Part shown: piece by piece, positions 7,863-17,144 of the stretch
How the letters are laid out: the number at the start of each line of letters is the position of its first letter
Position numbering within the stretch: position 1 is the first letter of the stretch
Assembly: GCF_030733745.1 (NCBI RefSeq)
Contig: NZ_JASHIK010000009.1
Location: 62,001-126,000 of the forward strand
Direction: 5' to 3'
Source: Stappia sp. MMSF_3263
GTDB taxonomy: Bacteria; Pseudomonadota; Alphaproteobacteria; Rhizobiales; Stappiaceae
DNA length: 64,000 nucleotides
Program-made: the position numbers and the translations under genes
Notes under the pieces: generated by a model
Seen by the model: only the letters and a program-made list of their open reading frames with translations
What the model was told of the DNA's origin: nothing
The model's database searches: none

Positions 7863-9989
7863 TTGCTCGACGTCATCGCCTGCATAGCAATAGATCACAA
7901 CCCGGTGCTGGTTGTGCTTGCCGCCGCGATCTGCGTGCTCGGCGCATGGATCAGCTTCCGGCTGTTCCAGCGTGCCCGCGACACGCGCGGGGCAACGCGC
8001 GCCGGCTGGCTGTTCCTGACCGGCATGGCCGCCGGCTCCTCGATCTGGTGCACCCATTTCGTCGCCATGCTGGCATACCAGACCCAGGCGGCGGTCTATT
8101 TCGATCCGACCCTGACCATCCTGTCACTGTTCCTTGCCATCGCCGGAACCGCGGCCGGGTTCGGTCTTGCCATCAGCGGCTGGTTCCGTCTCGCCCCCGA
8201 GGCCGGTGGCGCGGTCATCGGCCTGGCCATTGCCGGCATGCATTATCTCGGGATGGCCGGATATCATGTCGACGGCCTGATCAGCTGGAACCAGAATTAT
8301 GTCGTCGCCTCGGTGATCGGCAGCGTGCTGTTCGGCATGCTTGCCCTCAACCGCTCGATGCGGCCGGTCACGATCTGGTGTCGATACGGCGCCAAGACCG
8401 CCTTTATCGTGGGCATCGTCGTCATGCATTTCACCGGCATGACGGCGCTTGACGTGACGCCGCTGCGCCCGGTGCTGACGCCGGCAACCGACCAGCTGTG
8501 GGCGCTTGCCCTGTCCGTCGCCGGTGTCGGCACGATGGTGATCGGCATGGGCGTCGTCACCGCCCTGATCGACCACCGCACCCGCGCCCTTGCCGACGCC
8601 GATCTCCTGCGGATTGCCGAGTACGATCCCCTGACCGACCTGGGCAACCGGTCCCTGTTCAGCCGCGAACTCGAGGACGGCTGCATCTGGGCGGATGCCA
8701 ACGACGCCCGCCTGTGCCTCGTGCTTGTCGACCTCGACGACTTCCAGGCGATCAACGACCTGCGCGGCCACACGGCCGGCGATGCCTTCCTTCAGGCGCT
8801 GGGCGCACGCATTCTCAAGGGACTGCAACCGGGCGAGGCGGCGATGCGCACCGGCGGCGACGAGTTCGCGCTGATCAAGCGGCTCGACGGCAATGACGAC
8901 CTGCAGCCCTTCCTCGACAGGCTCGACGGGCTGTTCCGCTCTCCCGTGCGCGCCTCGGGAACCGTGCTGTCGTGCTCCGCCGGCATCGGCGTGGCGCTCT
9001 ACCCCGAACACGGATTGTCGGTGTCGGACCTGCTGGCCAATGCCGGCATGGCTCTGGCCCGCGCCAAGCTCGACACGCTCGAGCGCACCCAGTTCTGCGA
9101 CAGCATCATGGACCAGGCGGAGCGCCGGCGCCGGGAACTGTCGCTTTCCCTGCGCGGGGCCGTGGAACGCAACGAGTTCACCCTCTTCTTCCAGCCGCAG
9201 ATGGATCTGGAGACCGGAGGCTTCTCCGGGGCGGAGGCGCTGCTGCGCTGGATCCACCCCCAGCATGGCGCGGTCTCCCCGGCGGTGTTCGTCCCGATCG
9301 CCGAGGAGAACGGGCAGATCATTCCCATTGGCGACTGGGTGCTGCAGCAGGCCTGCCGGCAGGCAGCCTCCTGGTCGCAGCCGATCAAGATCGCGGTCAA
9401 TATTTCCGCCGTCCAGCTGCGCCAGCGCAACCTTGCCGGTCGGATCGCCGAGATCCTCAAGGAAACGGGCCTCGATCCCGCCCGCCTTGAAGTCGAGGTG
9501 ACGGAATCCTCGTTCATGGCGGATCTCGACCTCAGCCTTGCCGTTCTCCGCCAGATTCAGAACCTGGGCGTGTCGATCGCGCTGGATGATTTCGGCGCGG
9601 GCTATTCGGCGTTGGCGAGCCTCAGGGTCTATCCGTTCGACAGGATCAAGCTCGACCGGGGCTTCACCTCCGATCTTGCCACCTCCGAGGAAGCGCGCGC
9701 CATCGTCCACTCCGTGCTGATGCTGGGCCAGTCGCTCGGAACCCCGGTGCTTGCCGAGGGCGTGGAGACCGACGAGCAGCTCGTCTTCCTGCAGGCGGCC
9801 GGGTGCCGCACGATCCAGGGCTTCCTTTTCTCCCGGCCGGTTCCGGCAAGCGACCTGCTCAAGCTGATGCTTGCAGGCCCGGCGCCCGCCGCCGGGACGC
9901 TGGCGCGAACCCGGCAGGCGCTGCTTGCAGGTCCCGCGCCTGCCGGTGTGCAGGCACTGCCCCAGGCCACCGGCACATTCGGCGGCTGA
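7863..9989 (+). CDS. MHYT-GGDEF-EAL membrane protein, cyclic-di-GMP turnover
   Basis: A 708-residue protein. Residues 1-235 form about seven membrane helices holding the three MHYT sensor motifs ([22 protein letters not shown]), thought to bind a metal or diatomic gas. The GGDEF domain follows (about 250-415), with DPLTDLGNR at its start and an intact GGDEF at about 331-335. An EAL domain (about 430-670) has an intact EAL at 458-460 and [10 protein letters not shown] near 580. Both catalytic signatures look complete, so it may make and break c-di-GMP. Translation appears to begin at TTG 7863, because the first MHYT helix begins right there and no in-frame ATG or GTG precedes it. The next operon is iron uptake, but the link is only positional. 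Confidence 0.9.
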   Translation: MLDVIACIAIDHNPVLVVLAAAICVLGAWISFRLFQRARDTRGATRAGWLFLTGMAAGSSIWCTHFVAMLAYQTQAAVYFDPTLTILSLFLAIAGTAAGFGLAISGWFRLAPEAGGAVIGLAIAGMHYLGMAGYHVDGLISWNQNYVVASVIGSVLFGMLALNRSMRPVTIWCRYGAKTAFIVGIVVMHFTGMTALDVTPLRPVLTPATDQLWALALSVAGVGTMVIGMGVVTALIDHRTRALADADLLRIAEYDPLTDLGNRSLFSRELEDGCIWADANDARLCLVLVDLDDFQAINDLRGHTAGDAFLQALGARILKGLQPGEAAMRTGGDEFALIKRLDGNDDLQPFLDRLDGLFRSPVRASGTVLSCSAGIGVALYPEHGLSVSDLLANAGMALARAKLDTLERTQFCDSIMDQAERRRRELSLSLRGAVERNEFTLFFQPQMDLETGGFSGAEALLRWIHPQHGAVSPAVFVPIAEENGQIIPIGDWVLQQACRQAASWSQPIKIAVNISAVQLRQRNLAGRIAEILKETGLDPARLEVEVTESSFMADLDLSLAVLRQIQNLGVSIALDDFGAGYSALASLRVYPFDRIKLDRGFTSDLATSEEARAIVHSVLMLGQSLGTPVLAEGVETDEQLVFLQAAGCRTIQGFLFSRPVPASDLLKLMLAGPAPAAGTLARTRQALLAGPAPAGVQALPQATGTFGG

Positions 9990-10103
9990 TCCGCGCGGCA
10001 AGCGCATCGGCGCCCCCGTCAGGTGGCTGCGGCGACGTGCCGCCCTGGCCGGCTGTATGCTGCAAACTCCTGAAAATTCAGAAATATGACTCTCTAAGTC
10101 CAG

Positions 10104-10176
10104 TTTAGAGTAGTTCTAATATATTGATTTTATTGGAATAATAACTTGACTATCAAACTCCAATTAGAGTTAGTTC
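10104..10176 (+). promoter_or_regulatory. Irr-box-like iron-control element plus related second copy
   Basis: TTTAGAG-TAG-TTCTAAT (10104-10120) matches 12 of 14 defined positions of the rhizobial Irr/ICE consensus TTTAGAA-N3-TTCTAAA. A related but weaker stretch, AATTAGAGTTAGTTC, lies at 10162-10176, so the two form an imperfect direct repeat about 59 bases apart. The region is strikingly AT-rich for this genome and lies upstream of the small Cys-rich gene and the imelysin operon. Irr acts when haem is low; the site suggests control by iron or haem supply. Confidence 0.6.
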
Positions 10177-10241
10177 GGCCGTGGCCGCACTGGCCTTCCC
10201 TTTGATGACGGGACCTTGACCCCTGTCGATTGGAGGTTGAC

Positions 10242-10751
10242 GTGACCGGAACTGACCAAGCCCGCATCGACGATCCGGCGCGGGGCGCGGAGGCCGAGAC
10301 CCTTGTCGTGGAGGGACTGCGGCGCTGGCTTGCCGGATATCAGTCGGGCAGCATCGAATGCTGGGAAATGGCCTGGACCCTTTATGCCGGGAGGCTCGGG
10401 GTGACCCGGGCGCGCCACGCCGTATCCGGGCTTTCCGCCTTTGCCCGCGCGCTGAACGGCTGGGCCAAGTGCGGCCTGTCGATCCTGCCCTATGACTGCC
10501 CGCATCGCTGCGCCCACGAGTGCCTGGCGGTTGCGCTTGTTGCCGCCTGGCAGGGCGGCGATCGCGAGGCCGCGACCAACATCGCCGAGGAACTGGTGAT
10601 CTCCGGAGGACTGCCCTTCACGCTGGAGGCGGCCGCCAATTTCGCCGACACGTTGCGCCGGCTCGACCTGGTGCTCCCCGACAACCCCTGCCTTGCCTGT
10701 CCGCACGGGCAACGGCTTGCCACCCACGAGGCATCGGCCACGCGCCATTAG
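10242..10751 (+). CDS. Small Cys-rich protein at the head of the iron operon, function unknown
   Basis: A 169-residue soluble protein. The GTG at 10242 is chosen because GGAGG ends five bases before it; a TTG at 10230 overlaps that ribosome binding site. The protein is helical in character, has no signal peptide, and carries two Cys clusters: CPHRCAHEC (about residues 86-94) and CLACPHG (about 149-155). These could bind a metal, Fe-S cluster or haem-related ligand. I do not recognise the family. It lies between the Irr-like box and the first imelysin gene (49 bases before it), so it probably belongs to the same iron-controlled unit and may act in iron handling or sensing. Confidence 0.75.
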   Translation: MTGTDQARIDDPARGAEAETLVVEGLRRWLAGYQSGSIECWEMAWTLYAGRLGVTRARHAVSGLSAFARALNGWAKCGLSILPYDCPHRCAHECLAVALVAAWQGGDREAATNIAEELVISGGLPFTLEAAANFADTLRRLDLVLPDNPCLACPHGQRLATHEASATRH

Positions 10752-10800
10752 GGACCTGACCCTTGAGCCTTTCACACACTTCGAACGAGGACTGACACCG

Positions 10801-12069
10801 ATGAACAAGACCCTTCTGCTGGCAACGCTCGCCGGTATCGCGCTGATGCCCGCCACGAATGCGAAGGCCGTCGAGGGCGGCGCTGTCGTCAAGACCTATG
10901 GCGATATCGCCGAGGCGGCCTATTCCGATTCGCTTGCCGCCGCGCGCAACCTGTCCGCCGCCGTCGACGCGCTGGCCGCCAAGCCGAACGACGAGACGCT
11001 GGCGGCGGCCCGCCAGGCCTGGATCGCCGCACGCCGGCCCTACCAGCAGACCGAGGTCTACCGCTTCGGCAATGCCATCGTCGACGACTGGGAAGGCAAG
11101 GTGAACGCCTGGCCGCTGGACGAGGGCCTGATCGATTATGTCGATGCCGGCTATGGCGCCGACAATCCCGAGAACCCGTTCTACACCGCCAACGTGATCG
11201 CCAATCCGAAGCTTTCTGTCGGCGGGCGCGAGATCGACGCCACCGAAATCACCCCGGCGCTGCTGGCCGGGGAACTGCAGGAAGCCGGCGAGATCGAGGC
11301 CAATGTGGCGACCGGCTACCATGCGGTCGAGTTCCTGCTCTGGGGCCAGGACCTGAACGGCACCGACAAGGGTGCCGGCACCCGCCCGGCAACCGACTTC
11401 GACACCGCCAACTGCACCGGCGGCAATTGCGAGCGCCGCGTCGCCTATCTGAAGGCGGCGACCGCGCTTCTCATCTCGGACCTCACCGAGATGGCGGATG
11501 CGTGGAAGGAGGGTGGTGCCGCCCGCGCCGAGCTGGCCGAAAAGGGCGAGGCCGGCGGTCTTGCCACGATCCTCACCGGCATGGGCTCGCTCTCCTATGG
11601 CGAGCTGGCCGGCGAGCGCATCAAGCTCGGCCTGATGCTGCACGATCCGGAGGAGGAGCATGACTGCTTCTCCGACAACACCCACATGTCGCATCTCGAC
11701 GACGTCAACGGCATCCGCAACGTCTGGTTCGGCGCCTATGAGGGCTTCGGCGGCGGTTCGGCCAAGGGCGCGGCGCTGAAGGACCTGGTCGCGGCCAAGG
11801 ACCAGGCGCTCGCCGACGAGGTGACCGCCAAGCTCGACGCCTCGCTCGCTGCCTTCGAGGCGATGCGCGAGCGTGCCGAGACCGTCGAGGCCTACGACCA
11901 GATGATCGGCGAGGGCAACGAGGAGGGCAACGCCGTGGTGCAGGCCGCCGTCGACGCGCTGGTCGACCAGACCCGCTCGATCGAGCGGGTCGTTGCGACA
12001 CTTGGTCTCGACGAGATCGCCTTCGAGGGATCCGACAGCCTCGACAATCCGAACGCAGTGTTCCAGTAA
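10801..12069 (+). CDS. Imelysin-family periplasmic iron-uptake protein
   Basis: A 422-residue imelysin (M75-fold) protein with a signal peptide (MNKTLLLATLAGIALMPATNAKA). The family's G-x-H-x-x-E motif is present as GYHAVE, with His174 and Glu177, followed by FLLWGQDLNGTDKGAGTRP. A pair of Cys residues (CTGGNC, about 206-211) may form a disulfide. Imelysins are related to the EfeO M75 domain and bind or help import iron; despite the name, protease activity is not established. The gene starts a conserved iron-repressed order: imelysin, DUF1111 di-heme protein, imelysin, DUF1513. It is similar to the IrpA/ICMP group. Confidence 0.88.
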   Translation: MNKTLLLATLAGIALMPATNAKAVEGGAVVKTYGDIAEAAYSDSLAAARNLSAAVDALAAKPNDETLAAARQAWIAARRPYQQTEVYRFGNAIVDDWEGKVNAWPLDEGLIDYVDAGYGADNPENPFYTANVIANPKLSVGGREIDATEITPALLAGELQEAGEIEANVATGYHAVEFLLWGQDLNGTDKGAGTRPATDFDTANCTGGNCERRVAYLKAATALLISDLTEMADAWKEGGAARAELAEKGEAGGLATILTGMGSLSYGELAGERIKLGLMLHDPEEEHDCFSDNTHMSHLDDVNGIRNVWFGAYEGFGGGSAKGAALKDLVAAKDQALADEVTAKLDASLAAFEAMRERAETVEAYDQMIGEGNEEGNAVVQAAVDALVDQTRSIERVVATLGLDEIAFEGSDSLDNPNAVFQ

Positions 12070-12162
12070 GAATGAAACCGGCCGTGGCGGGGGACGTGGC
12101 CCCGCCGCGGCCAGACTTCACGCGCGGGCTGGAGGGGTCGCGCCGGACCTAAGCGAAACTTC

Positions 12163-13686
12163 ATGCCGAAGATAGCAAAAGCCGTCGCCGCGTATCTTGT
12201 GGCGGCGCTCCTGGCTGCGCCTGTCGTCGCCGGCGACGGACCGCTTGCCCATCGCGACGACCTCAGTCCCCGTGACCGTGGCCGGGTTGCCCGTGTCACG
12301 GCCCCGCCGACAGACTTCTCCGTGCCCGAGCCGTTCGAGGCGATGAGCGCCGGCGCGGCGACGCATGGCAAGCGCATCGCCAGCACCGCCTTTTCCTTCC
12401 CCTCCGCCAACCTTTCCTTCGAGGACCAGCAGCGTTTTGCGCTCGGCAACGGCCTGTTCGAGAAGTTCTGGGTGTCCTCGCCCGCCTCGACCAAGGCGTC
12501 GGACGGGCTCGGCCCGCTCTACAATGCCCGCTCCTGCCAGGGCTGCCACCTGCGCGACGGGCGCGGCCACCCGCCGCTTCCCGGCGAGGATCCGGTAGCG
12601 CTGTTCCTGCGCCTGTCGGTGCCGCCGGCAAGCGAGGACGAGCGGGCCCTGCTGGCCAGCGGCGCGGCGCTGGTGCTGCCCGAGCCGAACTACGGCACCC
12701 AGTTCCAGACATACGCGGTGCCGGGGCTTGCCGCCGAAGGCCGGCTGGAAGTGACCTATGAGGAGCAGGTCGTTCGGCTGGGCGACGGCACCCGAGTGTC
12801 GCTGCGCGTGCCCGACTACCGCATGAGCGACCTCGGCTACGGTGAGATGGCCGAGGACGTCATGGTCTCGCCGCGCGTCGCCCCGCCGATGATCGGCCTT
12901 GGCCTTATCGAGGCGATCCATCCCGGCGACATTCTCGCCGGTGCCGATCCGGACGATGCCGATGGCGACGGCATCTCGGGACGCCCCAGTCTCGTTCGCG
13001 ACGAGGCGAGCGGCGAAATGGTGCTCGGCCGCTTCGGCTGGAAGGCATCGGCGCCGACGGTCCGGGCCCAGTCGGCCGGCGCCTTTTCCGGCGACATCGG
13101 CATATCCTCGCCGGACAAGCCCGACCCGTTCGGCGAATGCACGCCGGCGCAGACCGCGTGCCGGGCGCAGCCCAGCGGTGTGCAGGCCGAGCTTGGCGAG
13201 ACGGAAGCACCCGATCCGGTGATGGAACTGGTCGACTTCTACAGCCGCAATCTTGCCGTTCCGCGCCGCCGCGACATCGACGATCGTCAGGTGCTGGCCG
13301 GCAAGGAACTGTTCCAGGCGCTGCAATGCGCCGCCTGCCACCGGCCCAAATACGTCACTTCGCGCAAGGCGGGGATCGCGGCCCACCGGTTCCAGCTGAT
13401 CTGGCCCTATTCGGACCTGCTGCTGCACGACATGGGCGAGGGGCTTGCCGACAATCGCCCGGCCGGCACCGCCACCGGTCGCGAATGGCGCACGCCGCCG
13501 CTCTGGGGCATCGGCCTGACCGAGCTTGTATCGGGGCGTGAGACCTACCTGCATGACGGCCGTGCCCGCACGCTGGAAGAGGCGATCCTGTGGCATGGCG
13601 GCGAGGGGCAGGCGGCGCGCGACGGCTATGCCGGGCTGGAGAAAGAGGACCGGGAGGCGTTGATCCGCTTCCTCAAGTCGCTATAG
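12163..13686 (+). CDS. Di-heme cytochrome c-type protein (DUF1111, 'thiol oxidoreductase')
   Basis: A 507-residue exported protein: signal peptide at residues 1-24, then two c-type heme attachment sites, CQGCH at 125-129 and CAACH at 389-393. Spacing and the domain around the second heme match the DUF1111 group, distant from di-heme cytochrome c peroxidases. An Asp-rich DDADGDGISGR stretch (about 264-274) looks like a calcium-binding loop. It lies between two imelysin genes, where DUF1111 proteins are thought to provide redox chemistry for periplasmic iron uptake; that role is inferred from context. Start is the ATG at 12163, the first residue of the signal peptide. Confidence 0.88.
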   Translation: MPKIAKAVAAYLVAALLAAPVVAGDGPLAHRDDLSPRDRGRVARVTAPPTDFSVPEPFEAMSAGAATHGKRIASTAFSFPSANLSFEDQQRFALGNGLFEKFWVSSPASTKASDGLGPLYNARSCQGCHLRDGRGHPPLPGEDPVALFLRLSVPPASEDERALLASGAALVLPEPNYGTQFQTYAVPGLAAEGRLEVTYEEQVVRLGDGTRVSLRVPDYRMSDLGYGEMAEDVMVSPRVAPPMIGLGLIEAIHPGDILAGADPDDADGDGISGRPSLVRDEASGEMVLGRFGWKASAPTVRAQSAGAFSGDIGISSPDKPDPFGECTPAQTACRAQPSGVQAELGETEAPDPVMELVDFYSRNLAVPRRRDIDDRQVLAGKELFQALQCAACHRPKYVTSRKAGIAAHRFQLIWPYSDLLLHDMGEGLADNRPAGTATGREWRTPPLWGIGLTELVSGRETYLHDGRARTLEEAILWHGGEGQAARDGYAGLEKEDREALIRFLKSL

Positions 13687-13729
13687 GCCTGTGGCCGCAA
13701 GGGGTGCTGGCGGGGCCGAAGGAGAAGGC

Positions 13730-14842
13730 ATGAGAGAACCATATCACCGGGTCCGGCGGCGGCTCTCCGCCGCGCTGGCGCTGTGCCTTGCCATGGCCGT
13801 TCCCTTTGCCGGCGCGCATGCACAGGACACGGCCGGCCCCGACTACGGGCGCTTCGTGCCGGCGTTGGTCGACGGCTACGCGATCCCGGCAGCGGAGGCG
13901 CTCGGTGCGCGCCTTGACACGCTGGGGACGGCCATCGACACCGCCTGCGAGGGCGGCGCGGCCGACGGCTTTTCCGATGCCTTCCGGGCGGCGGTCGGGG
14001 CGCAGGCGCATCTTGCCGTGCTGCGCGCCGGGGCGCTGGCCGATGACAACCGGCTGGAGCGGCTCGCCTTCATCCCCGACGGGCGCGGCGTCGTCCGTCG
14101 CCAGGTCACGCGGCTGATTGCGGCGCGCGAGGAAAGCGCGCTGGACGCGGCGAGCCTGCGCGGCAAGAGCGTCGCGCTGCAGGGACTGACGGCGCTGGAA
14201 TGGGCGGCCTTCGACGGTGAGGGCCGCGTCCTGCTCGGCGAGACGGACGAGGAGGGCGCCTATCGCTGCGCCTATGCCCGCGCGCTGGCGGCGCGGATGA
14301 CGGCCACCGCCTCCGAGGTCGCCAGGGCCTTCGCCGCGCCTTCCGGACAGACGGCGCTGCTGCTCTCGGCCGGACCCGGAAACGCGCTCGCCGTGAGCGA
14401 CAAGGAGGCGGCCGGGTATGTCTTCAACGCGCTGATGACCTCGCTGGAGCTTGTCCGCGACCAGATGCTGGCCCCGCTCCTGGGCGACGGGCTCGCCTCG
14501 GTGCGCGCCGCGCGCGTGCCGTTCTCGCGCTCGCGCTCCAGCATCGCCTATCTGTCCGGCGCGGTCCGCGGTCTTGACGATGCGATCGAGGCGGCGGGCT
14601 TCGCCGCCGCCGTCGACGACGCGGCCTGGATCGGCAACACGCTTGCCTTCGAGACGAGAAACGCCGGGCGGGCGCTTGACGCGGTGCCCGTCGATCTCGA
14701 GGCGGCCCTCGCCGACGACGAGGCATTGGGCCGTCTTGCCTATGTCCACACCATCCTGACCGGCCTGCGCGCCACGCTCGGCGGCGAGCTTGCCGGCCAT
14801 CTCGATTTCCGCGGAGGCTTCAATGCGCTCGACGGGGATTGA
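13730..14842 (+). CDS. Second imelysin-family protein
   Basis: A 370-residue secreted protein. The ATG at 13730 follows AAGGAGAAGG and begins the signal peptide (cleavage near AHAQ|D). The helical-bundle imelysin fold is recognisable by GLTALEWAAF and FSRSRSSIAYLSGAVRGLDDAI. Unlike the first imelysin, the HxxE iron-motif position reads T-A-L-E with no His, so metal binding at that site is probably altered. Its 3' end overlaps the next start by 20 bases, indicating a tight operon. This shorter type usually accompanies DUF1111 and DUF1513 in iron-regulated clusters. Confidence 0.85.
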   Translation: MREPYHRVRRRLSAALALCLAMAVPFAGAHAQDTAGPDYGRFVPALVDGYAIPAAEALGARLDTLGTAIDTACEGGAADGFSDAFRAAVGAQAHLAVLRAGALADDNRLERLAFIPDGRGVVRRQVTRLIAAREESALDAASLRGKSVALQGLTALEWAAFDGEGRVLLGETDEEGAYRCAYARALAARMTATASEVARAFAAPSGQTALLLSAGPGNALAVSDKEAAGYVFNALMTSLELVRDQMLAPLLGDGLASVRAARVPFSRSRSSIAYLSGAVRGLDDAIEAAGFAAAVDDAAWIGNTLAFETRNAGRALDAVPVDLEAALADDEALGRLAYVHTILTGLRATLGGELAGHLDFRGGFNALDGD

Positions 14843-15971
14843 CCGGCGGCAACTGCTGCTGGGCACCGGCGCTGGACTTGCCGCGCTCGCGGCGCACGGA
14901 CCTGCCGCCCTCGCCCGGGCGGCGCAGGCACTCGATGCGCAGGATCCGCTTTTCGCCGCCGCGCGCCGCGAGGCCGACGGCACCCACTCCGTGGTCGTCA
15001 CCGGTCTCGACGGCATGACGCGGGCAAGGGTGCCGCTGCCGGACCGGGGCCACGACATCGCCGTCTGCCCGGGCACCGGCCGCTGTCTCGTCTTCGCCCG
15101 CCGCCCCGGCACGTTCGCGGTGCTGTTCGATCCGCTGGGGCGCAGCGAACCCGTCACCGTCGCGGCGGTTCCCGGCCGGCATTTCTACGGTCACGGCGTA
15201 TTTTCGCCCGACGGCCGGCTGGTCTTTGCCACGGAGAACGATTTCGAGACCTCGCGCGGCGTCATCGGCGTCTACGATCTGTCCGGCGAGACACCCGTTC
15301 GCGTCGGCGAATACTGGTCCGGCGGCGTCGGTCCCCACGACATCCTGCCCTTGCCGGACGGCAGGACGCTGGTCGTTGCCAATGGCGGCATCGAGACCCA
15401 TCCGGACCGCGCGCGCGCGAAGCTGAACATCGCCACAATGCGTCCCAACATCGCCTTGATCGACCGGCCGAGCGGCTCGATCCTCGCCACCATCGAGGCA
15501 CCGGCACACCTGCACCAGCTGTCGCTGCGCCACATGGCGGTGGGGGCGGCCGGCAAGGTGTGGATCGGCGGCCAGTACGAGGGACCGGAGGACGACACGC
15601 CGCCGCTGATGGCCTCGCTCGACATCGCCAGCGGCCGGCTTGCGATGCATGACGTGCCGGACGGGCTTCGCGGCGGGCTCGCCAACTATGTCGGCTCGGT
15701 CGCGCTCAGCCGCGATGGCGAGGTGGTCGCCGCCTCCTGTCCGCGCGCCGGCAAGGTGCTCTATTTCAAGGCCGGCGACGGCACGTTCCTGGCTGCCCAG
15801 GACCGCATCGACGCCTGCGGGCTGGCGCCGCTCGACCAGGGTGCCTTCCTCATCTCCGACGGGCAGGGAGGCCTCAGCGACAGCCTCGACCCGGCCGGCA
15901 CGCCGGCCTTGCTGGCGGCCGCGCCCGGCGTTGCCTGGGACAATCATCTCGTGGCGCTCGGCCCGGCCTGA
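14823..15971 (+). CDS. DUF1513 beta-propeller protein, Tat-exported, iron operon
   Basis: A 382-residue protein with a twin-arginine signal (DRRQLLLGTGAG, then a hydrophobic stretch to about residue 32), so it is exported folded. The mature part has repeated propeller-like blades (GHDIAVCPGTGRCLVFARR, HGVFSPDGRLVFATENDF, GPHDILPLPDGRTLVVANGG), and His residues sit at the top of several blades. DUF1513 proteins accompany imelysins in iron-uptake operons; the molecular role is not settled. The ATG at 14823 is preferred because it begins the Tat signal and overlaps the end of the second imelysin gene. Confidence 0.85.
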   Translation: MRSTGIDRRQLLLGTGAGLAALAAHGPAALARAAQALDAQDPLFAAARREADGTHSVVVTGLDGMTRARVPLPDRGHDIAVCPGTGRCLVFARRPGTFAVLFDPLGRSEPVTVAAVPGRHFYGHGVFSPDGRLVFATENDFETSRGVIGVYDLSGETPVRVGEYWSGGVGPHDILPLPDGRTLVVANGGIETHPDRARAKLNIATMRPNIALIDRPSGSILATIEAPAHLHQLSLRHMAVGAAGKVWIGGQYEGPEDDTPPLMASLDIASGRLAMHDVPDGLRGGLANYVGSVALSRDGEVVAASCPRAGKVLYFKAGDGTFLAAQDRIDACGLAPLDQGAFLISDGQGGLSDSLDPAGTPALLAAAPGVAWDNHLVALGPA

Positions 15972-15985
15972 GTGCCTGGCCGGCC

Positions 15986-16510
15986 TCAGCCGATGTCGGT
16001 GAAGTCGACTTCGGCCATCAGGTCGCCGGCAAGGTTTTCCAGCGCGGCGGAGAGATCGCCGGCGGCAAGGTCGACCGGCAGCACCATGTCGACCTCGGCG
16101 CGGAACATCCGTTCGCCGCTCATGGAACCGGCATAGACCTCGGTTTCTAGGCTGGTGATGCTGACGCCCTTGGCGGCCAGGACGGCAGAAACAGCATGAA
16201 CGATGCCCGGATGGTCCTGGCAGATGACGGTCATCCGCGCCGCTTGGCCGTGGGTTTCACCGGCCGCGTCGCTACGCCTCAAGGTGGTGGTGATGCCGCG
16301 CGGGGCGAGCGCGCCGAGCGCGGCCTCGAGAGCCTCGACCCGGCCTTCCGGCACCTCGACACGGACGATGCCGGCGAACTCGCCGGCAAGCCGCGACATG
16401 GAGCTTTCGATCCAGTTGCCCTCGTGCGCGGCAATCACGTCCGCCAGCTGCGAGACGAGGCCGGGGCGGTCGTCGGCAAGCGCCGTCAGGACCAGCGAGA
16501 TCATCGACAT
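15986..16510 (-). CDS. Double ACT-domain protein, GcvR-like
   Basis: A 174-residue protein made of two ACT domains (about 4-80 and 92-165); the first opens with the typical LVLTALADDRPGLVSQLADVIAAHEGN pattern and the second with VICQDHPGIVHAVSAVLAAKGVSI. GcvR-type proteins bind glycine or another amino acid and regulate by protein contact, not by DNA binding. No glycine-cleavage genes lie nearby, so the target is unknown. It is convergent with the DUF1513 gene, 14 bases apart. A hairpin that would hide its ribosome binding site is noted at 16521-16542. Confidence 0.8.
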   Translation of the reverse strand: MSMISLVLTALADDRPGLVSQLADVIAAHEGNWIESSMSRLAGEFAGIVRVEVPEGRVEALEAALGALAPRGITTTLRRSDAAGETHGQAARMTVICQDHPGIVHAVSAVLAAKGVSITSLETEVYAGSMSGERMFRAEVDMVLPVDLAAGDLSAALENLAGDLMAEVDFTDIG

Positions 16511-16520
16511 GAAAGGAGCT

Positions 16521-16542
16521 CTCCCGGGTTGTTTTCCGGGAG
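16521..16542 (-). promoter_or_regulatory. Hairpin covering the ribosome binding site of the ACT-domain gene
   Basis: On the minus strand CTCCCGG and CCGGGAG (7-bp perfect stem, 8-base loop) lie just before the start codon at 16510. The 3' arm includes the GGGAG that would serve as the Shine-Dalgarno site, and a further GCTCT/AGAGC pair can extend the base. It could control translation. It could also simply end the upstream cupin transcript, although no T-run follows. Confidence 0.4.
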
Positions 16543-16616
16543 GTTAGAGCCTTTCGGAGCGCGAGGAAACCGGTCCCTTTTCACGAGGCCCGACGATCCC
16601 GTTCGAGCCTGCGGTT

Positions 16617-17144
16617 TCACCGGGCCTTGCGGTCGCCCGGCGCGGTGCGGGGTCCGAAGGCCGCGGTGTAGAGCCGGTCGGCGATATGCGACAGGCGGAC
16701 GAGCACCTTGACGGGCAGGCGCGCCAGCGGCGGCACCACGTCGTGGCAGAACGCGACCTTGCGGACATAGTCCGGCACATGCCACTCGAACCAGGAAAAG
16801 GCGGGAAAGTAACCGGTGTCTCCGGCGCTCAGCACGCGCGTCTCGCCATCCGGGCCGGTGACGGTGACCGAGCCCTCGAGGATGTAGACGGCCTCGTCGC
16901 AGCCGAAATACCAGTTGAAGCGGCCGGCCGTGCAGTCCCAGACCGACATCGACGCATAACGGTCGTCGCCCTGTGCCAGCTGCACCGCGCGCGCCCGGGG
17001 CTCGCCCTCCAGCACCCAGTCCGGGTTGATCGGCGCCGGGTCAAGCTCCAGCCCGTCCAGGCGGGCGAGCGTCAGGCCGGCGGGGGTGCGGTCGGCGAAT
17101 GTCGTTGCGCTGGCGGAGGCGGTGGCCGCGGCGAGTTGCGTCAT
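16617..17144 (-). CDS. Cupin-domain protein (Cupin_3/DUF861 type)
   Basis: A 175-residue protein with one cupin barrel in its second half: RFNWYFGCDEAVYILEGSVTVTG and GDTGYFPAFSWFEWHVPDYVRK give the two cupin motifs. The usual metal-binding His-His-Glu-His set is reduced: the first motif has D-E-A-V without His residues, as in the (S)-ureidoglycine aminohydrolase-like Cupin_3 group. It may bind a small ligand. No signal peptide is seen. The divergent stretch to the corrin operon upstream gives no hint of a shared function. Confidence 0.75.
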   Translation of the reverse strand: MTQLAAATASASATTFADRTPAGLTLARLDGLELDPAPINPDWVLEGEPRARAVQLAQGDDRYASMSVWDCTAGRFNWYFGCDEAVYILEGSVTVTGPDGETRVLSAGDTGYFPAFSWFEWHVPDYVRKVAFCHDVVPPLARLPVKVLVRLSHIADRLYTAAFGPRTAPGDRKAR

